From positions 1 to 17,539 of the forward strand of contig NYVC01000032.1 of the NCBI GenBank assembly GCA_002684375.1: a stretch of 17,539 bases of DNA, given 5' to 3'. Shown piece by piece: positions 5,740 to 14,407 of this stretch. The notes under the pieces were generated by a model that worked only from the letters and a program-made list of their open reading frames with translations, did no database searches and was not told where the DNA came from. The stretch is from Marinovum sp. Its GTDB lineage: Bacteria > Pseudomonadota > Alphaproteobacteria > Rhodobacterales > Rhodobacteraceae. Both the position numbers and the translations under genes were made by a program. The first letter of the stretch is position 1; each line of letters starts with the position of its first letter.

Positions 5740-6741
5740 TCATACCGGTTCAACAGGGGTTCTTTCACCACCACGCGCAGCAGACAGTGAGATTGCCTCC
5801 ATAGCAGCAACACCTTGCATTGCCTCCACTTGTGTTACTGGAAAATGGCCCTGTCCTCTTATGCATGCGGCAAAAGTGGCCAGTTCTTCTGCAAGTGTGT
5901 CGTTAACATTGTGTTGCACCAGCACCGGGTCTTGCTCTGTCAAATGCATTTCTAAAGCCTGCTGGTCACGCAGCGCTGCCCACCCCGAAGATCCGAAAAG
6001 TTGCAGCCGCCAGCTGGCTTGGGTCGCCATAAGCGTAGTCAGACTGCCGAGCGCGCCACAGGCAAAATCGACTTGGACGTGGGTTGTGTCATCCATCGGG
6101 GCTGAAATGGCGCGCCGGCGGCTAAGAGTTGCAACGCTGCGCACTGGGCCCAACAGATGTATCATTGCGTCCAGCATGTGAATACCCATTGCAGCCATGC
6201 CGCCTGCTGGGTTTTCTGCGGATGTTCCGCGCCACATATCGCCGGTGTAGCTATACCCGAACGGACCTGAGAAATTGGCTTCGATATGCAGGGCTGTGCC
6301 GAGTTTTCCGCGATCAAAAGTATCGCTCAGTTCTTTGAAAGCTGGCAAAAACCGACGGTTAAAGCCCACGGCAAGCACCACACCTTGCCTGTTACATTGG
6401 GCAATTGCATCCCGCGCTTCTTTGAGAGTAAGCGCAAGCGGTTTTTCTACAAAGATATGCTTGCCTGCCTGCGCGGCTTTGCAGATATGGCTAAAATGTT
6501 GACTGTGCGGGGTTGCCAGAACCACAGCTTCAACGCTTGCATCATTGAGCATCGCGTCAAAATCATCTGAAATAGGAAAGCCTTGGGACGCCGCAAAATC
6601 GGTGGCTTTCGCTGGTGTCCGGGTTACCCCTTGGACAAAGCGCAGGGGGCGGATGGTCTGATCCGAGACAGCGGTGACCAGATTTTGCCCCCAACGACCT
6701 AATCCGACAATTGCCGCCGCAACCGGTTTTGCATCGCTCAT
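5740..6741 (-). CDS. Gfo/Idh/MocA-family NAD(P)-dependent oxidoreductase
   Basis: The 333-aa product starts with a Rossmann fold, with IVGLGRWGQN at 11-20 as the dinucleotide loop. It also has ATPHSQHF (77-83) and the family signature VEKPLALTL (98-106), whose Lys100 is the usual catalytic-site Lys. GFNRRFLPAF follows, leading into the C-terminal alpha/beta domain. A later GGMAAMGIHMLDAMIHLLGP block is the family's 'G...D.G.H..D' helix, with Met in place of the usual Asp before G-I-H. Members oxidise or reduce sugar-like and cyclic polyol substrates, and some act on amino-acid derivatives. The gene overlaps the SDR gene by 4 bp (ATGA), which suggests translational coupling. It would catalyse one of two redox steps in the pathway. 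Substrate not assignable. Confidence 0.9.
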   Translation of the reverse strand: MSDAKPVAAAIVGLGRWGQNLVTAVSDQTIRPLRFVQGVTRTPAKATDFAASQGFPISDDFDAMLNDASVEAVVLATPHSQHFSHICKAAQAGKHIFVEKPLALTLKEARDAIAQCNRQGVVLAVGFNRRFLPAFKELSDTFDRGKLGTALHIEANFSGPFGYSYTGDMWRGTSAENPAGGMAAMGIHMLDAMIHLLGPVRSVATLSRRRAISAPMDDTTHVQVDFACGALGSLTTLMATQASWRLQLFGSSGWAALRDQQALEMHLTEQDPVLVQHNVNDTLAEELATFAACIRGQGHFPVTQVEAMQGVAAMEAISLSAARGGERTPVEPV

Positions 6742-7478
6742 AGCTTTGCTCCTCCGTCCATAATGATGGTGCTACCGGTGACGCAACCTGACACATCTCC
6801 GGCAAGATAGACTGCCATTTCAGCAATCTCGGTTGTGGTTGCCATGCGTCCAATGGGTTGTCTGCTTTCAAACGCCGCCCGTGCCTTGACAGGATTGTCC
6901 ATCGCTGAGATGCGTGCAGCCATCGATGGCGTTTCCACCGCGGAAGGACATATAGCGTTGCATCGAATGCTCTGGGAGGCATAGTCCAAAGCGATGGATT
7001 TGGTCAGTCCGATCACTGCAGCTTTACTTGTTGCATATGCGAACCGATCCGGCGCGGCCCCGATGGATGAAATCACTGACGCCATGTTGATTATACTGCC
7101 ACCCGCACCCGACACCATAAGGGGCAAAATGCACCGACACATGTAAAACAAAGCGGACACATTCAAATCTAGCGTCCTTGTCCAATCTGACCTTGTACAG
7201 GCCAAAACATTCCCTGTCGCCACCATGCCGGCACAATTGAACAACACATCAATTGTTTTAGATGTTTCGAAAAACAACGTGACTGCATCCGCGTCTGTGA
7301 CGTCCAAAATATGCGTTTTCACCGTTGGGCATTCTGCTTTGAGCGCTTGTAGGCCATTTAGATCACGGTCCAGTGCAATCACGTGTGCGCCTTCAACAGC
7401 AAAGGCGCTGGCCGTTGCAAAACCGATCCCCGCTGCAGCACCCGTGACCACGCATGTTTTGTTTTTCAGCCGCATCAA
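6738..7478 (-). CDS. SDR-family dehydrogenase of the DHRS6/BDH2-like clade
   Basis: The 246-aa product is a classical short-chain dehydrogenase. TGAAAGIG (12-19) binds the cofactor, Asp37 at the end of strand 2 suggests NAD over NADP, NCAG lies at 81-84, Ser134 is in NMAS, and Tyr148 and Lys152 are in YATSK. The run KAAVIGLTKSIALDYASQSI, then RCNAICPSAVETPS and the later G-R-M-A-T-x-x-E-I-A, is close to the DHRS6/BDH2 group. That group includes 3-hydroxybutyrate dehydrogenase type 2 and bacterial 2-keto-3-deoxy-L-fuconate dehydrogenase. Arg145, Arg189 and Arg206 fall where the group has carboxylate-binding arginines (recalled from human DHRS6 as 144, 188 and 205). A hydroxy-acid substrate is therefore likely. 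The start is M1 at 7478 (MMRLKNK) or M2. The gene sits 12 bp after the TRAP permease gene. Confidence 0.88.
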   Translation of the reverse strand: MMRLKNKTCVVTGAAAGIGFATASAFAVEGAHVIALDRDLNGLQALKAECPTVKTHILDVTDADAVTLFFETSKTIDVLFNCAGMVATGNVLACTRSDWTRTLDLNVSALFYMCRCILPLMVSGAGGSIINMASVISSIGAAPDRFAYATSKAAVIGLTKSIALDYASQSIRCNAICPSAVETPSMAARISAMDNPVKARAAFESRQPIGRMATTTEIAEMAVYLAGDVSGCVTGSTIIMDGGAKL

Positions 7479-7490
7479 TTTCCAACTCTC

Positions 7491-8804
7491 TTATTTGTCA
7501 AAAAGGCTATTGGGCAGCCAAAGCGCGATTTCTGGAAACAGCGTCAACAATACGACTCCGATGCACATCAGCATAAAGAACGGCACCGCCGCGAGGGCAA
7601 CCTTCATGATTGGTGTTCCTGTTAACCCTTGGATGATGAAAAGATTAAATCCGATAGGCGGTGTGATCTGGGCAAGTTCCACCATGATCACCAGAAAAAC
7701 ACCAAACCAAATCGGATCAAAACCCGCAGCCAGTATCAAAGGCAAGGTGATTGGCAGGCTCATCACTGTGATGGAAATGCCTTCAAGAAACATGCCCAAC
7801 AGGACATAGAAAACTGCAAGTATGACGATCAACCCAGAAGGTGATAGGTTCAGGGCACCGATGGCTTTGGCGACATCCTGTGGGACATGCAGGAATCCCA
7901 TGGCCGTGGACAAAAATGCTGCAGCGATTAGTATTACTGCAATCATACAACTGGTGTGTACCGCTGAAACCAGCGTATCGAAAAACACGTCTTTGGTCAT
8001 TTGTCGCGTCAGTATTATCATTATTAAGGTTGCGACAACGCCGACGGCGGCGGCCTCTGACGGCGTTGCAATTCCGCTGTAGATGGACCCCAAGACGATA
8101 AAGATCAGCAGCGCAATCGGGATCAGGTTTAAAAAACCGATTAAGGCGTCCTTTAATCCGGGTTTTTCGCGGTCTGGTGGGGCCACGTTGGGATCAGTCA
8201 GGCTGACAATCATCACATATCCAGAATATAGGGCGGCAATCATAATGCCGGGCAATACGCCAGCGGCGAACAACCGCGCGATCGAAACTTCGGCTAAAAC
8301 TCCATAGACAATCATAACGATTGACGGTGGGATCAGGAGCCCAAGGCTGCCTGCCCCGGCAAGAGATCCATAGGTCAGCGACTTTGAGTAGCCGCGTTTG
8401 CTCAATTCTGAAATGGTAATTTTGCCAACAGTTGCTGTCGTGGCGGCGCTTGAGCCGCTGATCGCGGCAAACAGTGCAGATCCCACTATATTTGTGTGCA
8501 ACAGGCGGCCCGGCAGATGGTATGTAAGTGGCGACAAACCGCGAAACAGCCTGTCTGACATATCGGTACGCAGCATGAGTTCGCCCATCCAGATAAACAT
8601 CGGGATTGCCGAAATTTCCCAAGACGTCGCACTGCGGATCATTAGTGGTGCCATGATCTTACCGATGCGGTCGAGGGGCATGTCAATTAGGAATACCAAC
8701 CCGGTGGTGCTGACCAGCAAGAGCCCAGCAAAAACCCAGACGCCCAGCCCCAGATAGAACATAACAAGCAGCAGGATCACAAATGCAATGAACAGACTTT
8801 CCAT
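7491..8804 (-). CDS. TRAP transporter large membrane subunit (DctM family)
   Basis: The 437-aa, highly hydrophobic protein has about a dozen predicted membrane segments and is of normal length for DctM. Typical family blocks are visible: the N-terminal LGLGVWVFAGLLLVSTTGL helix, the ISGSSAATTATVG motif (around 115-127), the S-L-G-L-L-I-P-P-S motif near 155, and the C-terminal ITPPIGFNLFIIQGL motif. DctM carries out Na+-driven substrate translocation and works with the small subunit and a periplasmic binding protein. Its ATG overlaps the stop of the small-subunit gene by one base (TAATG), so the two are translationally coupled. The SDR gene follows 12 bp downstream. Confidence 0.95.
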   Translation of the reverse strand: MESLFIAFVILLLVMFYLGLGVWVFAGLLLVSTTGLVFLIDMPLDRIGKIMAPLMIRSATSWEISAIPMFIWMGELMLRTDMSDRLFRGLSPLTYHLPGRLLHTNIVGSALFAAISGSSAATTATVGKITISELSKRGYSKSLTYGSLAGAGSLGLLIPPSIVMIVYGVLAEVSIARLFAAGVLPGIMIAALYSGYVMIVSLTDPNVAPPDREKPGLKDALIGFLNLIPIALLIFIVLGSIYSGIATPSEAAAVGVVATLIMIILTRQMTKDVFFDTLVSAVHTSCMIAVILIAAAFLSTAMGFLHVPQDVAKAIGALNLSPSGLIVILAVFYVLLGMFLEGISITVMSLPITLPLILAAGFDPIWFGVFLVIMVELAQITPPIGFNLFIIQGLTGTPIMKVALAAVPFFMLMCIGVVLLTLFPEIALWLPNSLFDK

Positions 8805-9310
8805 TATTCGACCTCTGCGTCTTTTGGAACACCATCACTGACGGCTAGCCAAGCGCTTGTTAAAAGCTGCAATAAAAACAAAACCAGCCCAATGAAAATT
8901 GCGCCGTCTATTAACCAGATTGGGGTTTCGGTCAGGGTCGGACTGACGGTTCCGCGGGAAAAATCACGTGCCAGCGTACGCCAGATATAGCGCGCCAGAA
9001 ATAACGTGATGCCAAAGGTGAATGTGATGCATAAAAGTTCGACAACAATTTCTGTCCGTCCTTTAACAAAGGATTGAAGAATGCTGACCCGGATGTGTTT
9101 GCGGTGACGAAACGTGTGCGCAAGGGATAGGAATGTCATGCTACCAATCGCGTAACCTACAAATTCGTCCATTGAAAAAGTGGACGCCGAGAAAAAACTA
9201 CGCATCACGATTTCCAATGAAATGTGACAAACAATATATACAAGCAACCCTGCAGATATCCAAATCGCCAGATTTCCGACGATATCATTCACTCTGACAA
9301 GGGTTTTCAT
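8804..9310 (-). CDS. TRAP transporter small membrane subunit (DctQ family)
   Basis: The start is taken at the ATG at 9310, preceded by TTAGGA about 6 nt upstream. The longer frame from 9328 would need a TTG. This gives 168 aa with four hydrophobic segments: IVGNLAIWISAGLLVYIV, then the MDEFVGYAIGSMTFLSLAHT region, the VVELLCITFTFGITLFLARY segment, and IDGAIFIGLVLFLLQLL near the end. The pattern FSMDEFVGYAIGSM and the H-R-K-H-I-R-V motif are standard in DctQ. It supports the large subunit and docks the binding protein. The gap of about 160 bp to the binding-protein gene is the longest inside this part of the operon and holds no other gene. Confidence 0.9.
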   Translation of the reverse strand: MKTLVRVNDIVGNLAIWISAGLLVYIVCHISLEIVMRSFFSASTFSMDEFVGYAIGSMTFLSLAHTFRHRKHIRVSILQSFVKGRTEIVVELLCITFTFGITLFLARYIWRTLARDFSRGTVSPTLTETPIWLIDGAIFIGLVLFLLQLLTSAWLAVSDGVPKDAEVE

Positions 9311-9473
9311 TATGGTCCTAAGCTCCAAATCAAGACGATGTTCTGTTTATGTGGCCCTGAAAACATGCAGCGCTCATTCAAACGAAGTGGGAACCGGTGC
9401 TGTGGGCTTTGGTCATAATTCCGGGAAACATGGGCAAAGTCAGACCTTGCCCATGTTGGATGATTTGGCGGGA

Positions 9474-10469
9474 TCAAGATCCGCGCTTAGCGCGGAATTC
9501 GTCCAGAATTTTCTGCCCTGCGTCACCAACTTTTGCCAGCCAATCTGCGTAGACCTGTTCGCCTGCCAAAGACAGTTCGCCTAAAAAGCCTGCGGGAACA
9601 TCTCTGATCACGGTTATCCCGTTCGCTTCCATGTCTGCATAGTTCTCGCTCACCCGCGAGGCCAACGCCCCCCATGCCGCATTACTTGCAGCAGCGGCCG
9701 CCGTTTGCAAGGCTGTGCGCTGAGCGTCTGAAAGTGCATCCCAGCTGTCCTTGTTCACATGGGTCATGTTCAGAGACATTGAGTAGTTCAGAGCTGAGAA
9801 ATGGGATAGATGTTCCCAGAATTTGGCGTTGGTGCCGCCTTCGGCCGAGGTTAAAACACCGTCAATACCGCCAGAGGCCAGTTGTGGTACCACGTCAGCC
9901 CAGCTCATCTGAATGGCAGCAGCACCGGCGTTGATCAGCGTGCTGGTGCCGCTGGCGTCCCATGCACGAATTTTCACATCCGCAAGGGCGTCTTTTGAGA
10001 CGATTGCTTTTTTGGCCCAAACGCCAGCGGGTGGCCATGGCGATGCATAGAGCAAAATCTGATTGTTGCGTGCAAAAATTTCCTCATAGGCAGGGCGGGC
10101 CACGTCCCAAAGCAGTTTTGCCTCATCGGCCGATCCAACTAAAAACGGAAGCGACGATAAAAGAAACATAGGCTCGATCCCAGCAACCTGCCCCATACTG
10201 GTATTTGCAATTGGCAGCGCGCCGTCACCAACGGCATCGAAATGCTCTTTGGATTTATATCCAATAGAGCCACTAAAGTGGTTTGTAATCTCTATAGAGC
10301 CGCCGGAGGCTGATTTGGCAGTGTCGGTAAATACTTTTTGCGCCTGCCCGTGAATGGATGTTTCCTGATATTCGTTGGCCATGTCCCATTTGACGTTTTG
10401 CGCACTGACCGGACCGGCCAGAAACACGGCTGCCAAACCGAATGCATTGAGCATTGAAGTGATCTTCAT
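9474..10469 (-). CDS. TRAP transporter periplasmic substrate-binding protein (DctP family)
   Basis: The 331-aa product has a clear signal peptide (MKITSMLNAFGLAAVFLAG, cleavage near VSA-QN at 23/24). The mature part begins WDMANEYQETSIHGQAQKVF. The conserved DctP core A-D-V-K-I-R-A-W-D-A-S-G-T contains Arg168, which in the family forms the salt bridge to a substrate carboxylate, so the ligand is probably an organic acid or carboxylated compound. A distinctive SPWPPAGVWAKKA run lies at 143-155. A strong AAGGAG ribosome binding site at 10476-10481, spaced 6 nt from the ATG, fits the need for excess binding protein. It lies 48 bp after hyuB and encodes the specificity component of the transporter encoded next to it. 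Confidence 0.93.
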   Translation of the reverse strand: MKITSMLNAFGLAAVFLAGPVSAQNVKWDMANEYQETSIHGQAQKVFTDTAKSASGGSIEITNHFSGSIGYKSKEHFDAVGDGALPIANTSMGQVAGIEPMFLLSSLPFLVGSADEAKLLWDVARPAYEEIFARNNQILLYASPWPPAGVWAKKAIVSKDALADVKIRAWDASGTSTLINAGAAAIQMSWADVVPQLASGGIDGVLTSAEGGTNAKFWEHLSHFSALNYSMSLNMTHVNKDSWDALSDAQRTALQTAAAAASNAAWGALASRVSENYADMEANGITVIRDVPAGFLGELSLAGEQVYADWLAKVGDAGQKILDEFRAKRGS

Positions 10470-10475
10470 ATCTTT

Positions 10476-10481
10476 CTCCTT
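10476..10481 (-). promoter_or_regulatory. Strong ribosome binding site of the TRAP binding-protein gene
   Basis: AAGGAG is ideally spaced from the ATG at 10469. It is much stronger than the sites before hyuA, hyuB and the small permease gene, suggesting the binding protein is made in larger amounts than its operon partners. Confidence 0.6.
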
Positions 10482-10517
10482 GTTTATATAGCCTGCTGTA
10501 AATCAGCGGACCGTTTG

Positions 10518-12200
10518 CTACGTGTTGTTTTTGTAATGCTTGTTTAGGAAGTCTTCCGTAAATTTCCCCGATGCCAGATCTTGCCTCAGGGCGTCTTTGG
10601 TTCTGTTTTTTGGCGTGCCATAACCTCCAGCTCCCGGTGTTGATATTACCACTATATTCTCAGGCCATAGCTTCACGCGAGAGGCCTTTGATGTCAAAGA
10701 AACTTTTTCGACATCGTGTGTTTCGATATGAAAAGCCCCCTGTGCGCCAGAGGTTCCCCCGAAAATGCCCCAGGGTTGATGGCGAAATCGTTCGCCGACG
10801 CCATTGAATTCACACATATGCCCAACGGGCCGAATACTGCGGCGGATACCCATGCCGCCGCGATGCGTGCCAGCACCGCCAGAATCCTCAATCAGTGCAT
10901 AATCCTCAACCCGCAAAGGATATTCCATTTCAATTGCTTCAACTGGCAGGTTAGAAGTATTGGTAATGTTGACCTGCACTCCATCTTTGCCATCTTTGGT
11001 TGCCCGTCCGCCCATGCCGCCGCCCAGTGTTTCCAGATAGACATATTGTTTGCCACTTAGCGGATCAATTCCGGTGAATACTGCGCTGGTATTGGCTCCG
11101 TTTGCGGCGCCCACCACCTGTTCAGGCAGGGCATCGGCAAGAGCTCCGATCACCACATCAACAACGCGTTGACAGGTATTGGCGCGCATCGCAACCGGCG
11201 CAGGTGTTACGCAATTCACAAAAGAACCCAATGGCGCTTCGATGCGAATGGCATCGAATATTCCCTGATTGTTGGGAACATCCGGGTCCAGAAGAGCCTT
11301 CAATGCAAAACAAACTGCCGATTGCGTCGCGTTAAATGTTAGATTGAAATTACCCGGCACCTGACTGTCAGAACCGGCAAAATCAAACAAGATGTCATCG
11401 CCGTTTTTAGTAATCTCTACCGCAATCAGGATGTCTTCAGTGCCCGCCCCATCATCATCCATCACGTCGTGAAATTCGTAAACACCGTTCGGTAAGGTAC
11501 GAATAGCCGCGCGCATCCTTCGATTGGTTCGTTCAATAATCTCATCAAAAACTCTGACAGTATAATCGGCGCCCTGTGCTTCTAGAAACTCTCCAAGCCG
11601 TCTGTTGCCAAGTTTTGCTGCCGCGATCTGCGCGTTCAGATCACCTTTGCGTTCTTCGGGCAAACGCATGTTAAGCAGCAACAGCCGCATTATATCATCT
11701 TGTAAGACGCCGTTTGAAAACAGCCTTACAATCGGGATGCGCAACCCCTCTTTGAAAATCTCGTCCAGGCCGCCAGACATTGAGCCAACAGCGGCGCCGC
11801 CCACGTCGGCATGGTGGACAATGTTGGCCACAAAACCGATCAACTGATCTCGATGAAAGACGGGCATGGCCAGATTTATATCAGGCAAATGCGTACCACC
11901 AGCCACATGGGGGTCATTGCCAATGAACATATCACCGGGTGCGATCGTGTCGCCATATTGTTTCAGAATAAATTTCATCAAGCCGGACATGGATGCAAGA
12001 TGGATTGGCAGGGCATTTTCGGCTTGGACAATCAGGCGCCCCTGCGCGTCGGCTATCGCTGTTGAGTGGTCGTGACGTTCTTTAATGTTGGTTGAGAACG
12101 CACTGCGCATGATGGTCAGGAAACACTCGTCCGCAATCGATTTCAAGCCGTTCCAGTTGATCTCAAGCGATATGGGGTCAAGAGGGAGTTTTCTAGACAT
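10518..12200 (-). CDS. hyuB: HyuB-family ATP-dependent hydantoinase/oxoprolinase, subunit B
   Basis: The 560-aa product is a full-length HyuB (hydantoinase B/oxoprolinase family). Family blocks are intact: S-T-N-I-K-E-R-H-D-H-S-T (36-47), IPVH-like LPIHLASM (64-71), FIGNDPHVAGGTHLPDINLA (92-111), VHHADVGG (128-135) and FKEGLRIPIVRL (149-160). Asp44, His104, Asp107 and His129 are spaced as the metal-binding residues I recall for the related caprolactamase B subunit. Later G-A-N-T-S and G-G-M-G-G-R-A-T-K-D-G blocks are also present. With HyuA it would hydrolyse a cyclic amide, hydantoin or lactam with ATP. Other family members are acetone or acetophenone carboxylases, so carboxylation is an alternative. 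Only one base separates it from the hyuA stop codon. Confidence 0.92.
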   Translation of the reverse strand: MSRKLPLDPISLEINWNGLKSIADECFLTIMRSAFSTNIKERHDHSTAIADAQGRLIVQAENALPIHLASMSGLMKFILKQYGDTIAPGDMFIGNDPHVAGGTHLPDINLAMPVFHRDQLIGFVANIVHHADVGGAAVGSMSGGLDEIFKEGLRIPIVRLFSNGVLQDDIMRLLLLNMRLPEERKGDLNAQIAAAKLGNRRLGEFLEAQGADYTVRVFDEIIERTNRRMRAAIRTLPNGVYEFHDVMDDDGAGTEDILIAVEITKNGDDILFDFAGSDSQVPGNFNLTFNATQSAVCFALKALLDPDVPNNQGIFDAIRIEAPLGSFVNCVTPAPVAMRANTCQRVVDVVIGALADALPEQVVGAANGANTSAVFTGIDPLSGKQYVYLETLGGGMGGRATKDGKDGVQVNITNTSNLPVEAIEMEYPLRVEDYALIEDSGGAGTHRGGMGIRRSIRPVGHMCEFNGVGERFRHQPWGIFGGTSGAQGAFHIETHDVEKVSLTSKASRVKLWPENIVVISTPGAGGYGTPKNRTKDALRQDLASGKFTEDFLNKHYKNNT

Positions 12201-12201
12201 C

Positions 12202-14241
12202 CTATAAATCCAATATCAAGTTCAACGCATCGTCAACCACCAGTGTGGTATCTGCCGGAACCACCGTTGTTGCATCAAATTGGGTTATAATGGCCGGACC
12301 GGTCAGCTTGGTGCCCGCCGGCAGCCTATCACGTCGGTATACTGGGGTTTGTGATGCAGTCTCGGCTGTGAACCAGACATCTTGTATGACTTCTGGCTGG
12401 GCGTTGCCCTGCGGGCTTTTTGGGTTTCCGGCTGTTTGCCCGAGTGGCAAAACGGCTTTGAGACGCACATTCATCACTTCAACCGGGGCCTTGCGATCTA
12501 CATACCCATAGCTGCGCTGGTGAACTTTGAAAAATGCCTCAATCAATGTGGCTTGATCCGGCAGCACAGGAACCTGTGAGGAATAATTAATCAAAACCGG
12601 CAGTTCATAGTTCTGGCCGACATAACGCATATCGATAGAAGCGATCATTTGGGCGGCGTGGAATTCGTCGGTTTCTGTGACGACCCAAGCCTCGGCCTGC
12701 GCGCACAAACTGGCTAGTGCATGTTCAACTTCTGACAAATCATTGCCAAGCTGCGCGCGGCAAGTTGCAACGAAATTTTCTTGCAGATCGGACTCAATCA
12801 AGCCATCCGCACACAGAATACCCGGTGCGTTTGGAACAATAACCCGCGATATGCCCAAAGCCCTAGCGACATCCGTGGCATGCAAACCACCAGCGCCCCC
12901 AAATGGCATCAGTGTAAAATGACGTGGGTCGTGACCTTTCTCAATAGAAACAGCGCGGATGGCTCGCGTCATATTTGAAGTCACAATCCCGGCAATGCCC
13001 AATGCGGTTTGCGTGATGCTCAGGCCCAACGGTTTGGCAATCCGCGCAATGGCTGCAACGGCTTTCCCATGATCAAGGGTCAATCCACCGGCCAGAGTTT
13101 TTGGTAGTCGCCCCAGGACCACGTTGGCGTCTGATACGGTAGGCAACTCGCCCCCCTTATTATAGCAGGCTGGCCCCGGAACAGCGCCGGCGCTTTGTGG
13201 GCCCACTTTCATCAGCCCATCTGCGCCGAGATACGCAATAGAGCCGCCGCCCGCGCCAACCGTGTGAATATCGACAAGAGGCAGGCGGATGCGCAGACCC
13301 GCGATGTCGCGCATATTGGCAATCTCGGTTTTACCCTTGCGGATCAGGCACACGTCGGTGCTCGTGCCGCCCATGTCCAAGGTGACAATATTCTCAATCC
13401 CGGACAGCTTGCCTGCCGCGGCCGCGCCAATCGCACCTGCTGCAGGACCGGATAGTGCTGTGCGCACCGGAAATTTAGACGCCTTTCCGACCGACATCAA
13501 CCCACCGCTTGATTGGAAAATCCCAAGCTTTGCGTTTGGAGCAACATCTTTAATTGCCCCCTCTAGCTTATCCATATAGCGGCTGACTTCTGGCTGCAGA
13601 AAAGCATTGATCACTGTGGTTGAAAACCGTTCATATTCGCGAAATTCTGGTTGGACATCGCTTGAAACAGAGACAAATTTATCTGGAAATGCTAGGTGCA
13701 GTGCTTTTGCCACCTTTTGCTCATTGGTTGGATTGAGAAAAGAAAACAGCAGGCAGACGGCAATGCTCTCAACGTCATTCATATTACGCAGTTGTTTAAT
13801 CAGAGCGTCGAGGTCGCTGTCTTTCAGCGGCAAGACAATCTCGCCATCGGCTCCGGTCCGCTCCGATATTTCAAGACGGTTTTGACGCAGTGCAAGCGGC
13901 GCCGGTGCGTCTTCTTGAAGATCGTAAATTTTTGGACGTACCTGACGTCCGATTTCCAGCAGATCGCGGAACCCTTTTGTGGTCACGACACCAACCTGCG
14001 GGCCACGGCGCTGTAATAACGCATTGGTTGCGACGGTTGTACCATGGGCGAGCCGACCAATGCTGGTCCCGGCAATTCCCGCTTTTGCTAACAGTTCGTC
14101 CAATCCGTCAAGAATTGCTCTTGATGGATCATCCGGGGTTGAAGGACGTTTGTGGACGTGAACGGTGCTATGGATCATATTGCGGGCAGAAAAGTCAGTA
14201 AACGTCCCCCCTACATCCACGCCAATTACCCATTCCGTCAT
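12202..14241 (-). CDS. hyuA: HyuA-family ATP-dependent hydantoinase/oxoprolinase, subunit A
   Basis: The 679-aa protein has the ASKHA-type ATP-binding elements of HyuA: VDVGGTFTD (8-16), HGTTVATNALLQRRG (66-80), TTKGFRDLLEIGRQ (87-100), LDMGGTSTDVCLIRKGK (288-304) and DIHTVGAGGGSIAYLG (324-339). Further markers are NAFLQPEVSRYM and SSGGLMS. Length is normal. The A subunit activates the substrate amide by phosphorylation with ATP, and subunit B completes hydrolysis. The family includes N-methylhydantoinase, 5-oxoprolinase, caprolactamase and ketone carboxylases. It is the first gene of the minus-strand operon and is divergent from the GntR regulator gene. The ATG is preceded only by GGGGGTT, so the ribosome binding site is moderate. 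Confidence 0.93.
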   Translation of the reverse strand: MTEWVIGVDVGGTFTDFSARNMIHSTVHVHKRPSTPDDPSRAILDGLDELLAKAGIAGTSIGRLAHGTTVATNALLQRRGPQVGVVTTKGFRDLLEIGRQVRPKIYDLQEDAPAPLALRQNRLEISERTGADGEIVLPLKDSDLDALIKQLRNMNDVESIAVCLLFSFLNPTNEQKVAKALHLAFPDKFVSVSSDVQPEFREYERFSTTVINAFLQPEVSRYMDKLEGAIKDVAPNAKLGIFQSSGGLMSVGKASKFPVRTALSGPAAGAIGAAAAGKLSGIENIVTLDMGGTSTDVCLIRKGKTEIANMRDIAGLRIRLPLVDIHTVGAGGGSIAYLGADGLMKVGPQSAGAVPGPACYNKGGELPTVSDANVVLGRLPKTLAGGLTLDHGKAVAAIARIAKPLGLSITQTALGIAGIVTSNMTRAIRAVSIEKGHDPRHFTLMPFGGAGGLHATDVARALGISRVIVPNAPGILCADGLIESDLQENFVATCRAQLGNDLSEVEHALASLCAQAEAWVVTETDEFHAAQMIASIDMRYVGQNYELPVLINYSSQVPVLPDQATLIEAFFKVHQRSYGYVDRKAPVEVMNVRLKAVLPLGQTAGNPKSPQGNAQPEVIQDVWFTAETASQTPVYRRDRLPAGTKLTGPAIITQFDATTVVPADTTLVVDDALNLILDL

Positions 14242-14307
14242 TTCAACCCCCGTGGTGTTTCGCGGTTTCTATCCTGACAAGTGAAACGTCTGGGATATCA
14301 CATATAG

Positions 14308-14337
14308 TTGCCAAACTCAGTATCCATATTGTATACT
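14308..14337 (+). promoter_or_regulatory. Putative promoter of the GntR regulator gene
   Basis: A -35-like TTGCCA (14308-14313) and a -10-like TATACT (14332-14337) are separated by 18 bp, about 70 bp before the regulator start. The -10 box lies inside the palindrome at 14329-14341, as expected for an autorepressed regulator. It is predicted from sequence only. Confidence 0.45.
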
Positions 14338-14341
14338 ACAA
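14329..14341. promoter_or_regulatory. Putative GntR-family operator TTGTA-TAC-TACAA
   Basis: A perfect 5-bp inverted repeat with a 3-bp spacer lies in the hyuA/gntR divergent region. Its form (TTGTAnnnTACAA) is of the GT-N-AC type bound by FCD-class GntR regulators. It overlaps the predicted -10 of the regulator gene and lies about 90 bp upstream of the hyuA start, so one bound dimer could control both directions. I saw no second copy in the window. Confidence 0.5.
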
Positions 14342-14407
14342 AGCAAGCAAGTTAGCTTATTTCGTGCAAAATGTTGATCAGTATGAAATAATTTGAACGG
14401 AACTGGA

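Noticed and set aside
14393..14407. Five-residue upstream extension of the GntR regulator from a TTG
   Set aside because: The ATG at 14408 gives a normal family N-terminus. The extension is possible but not needed.
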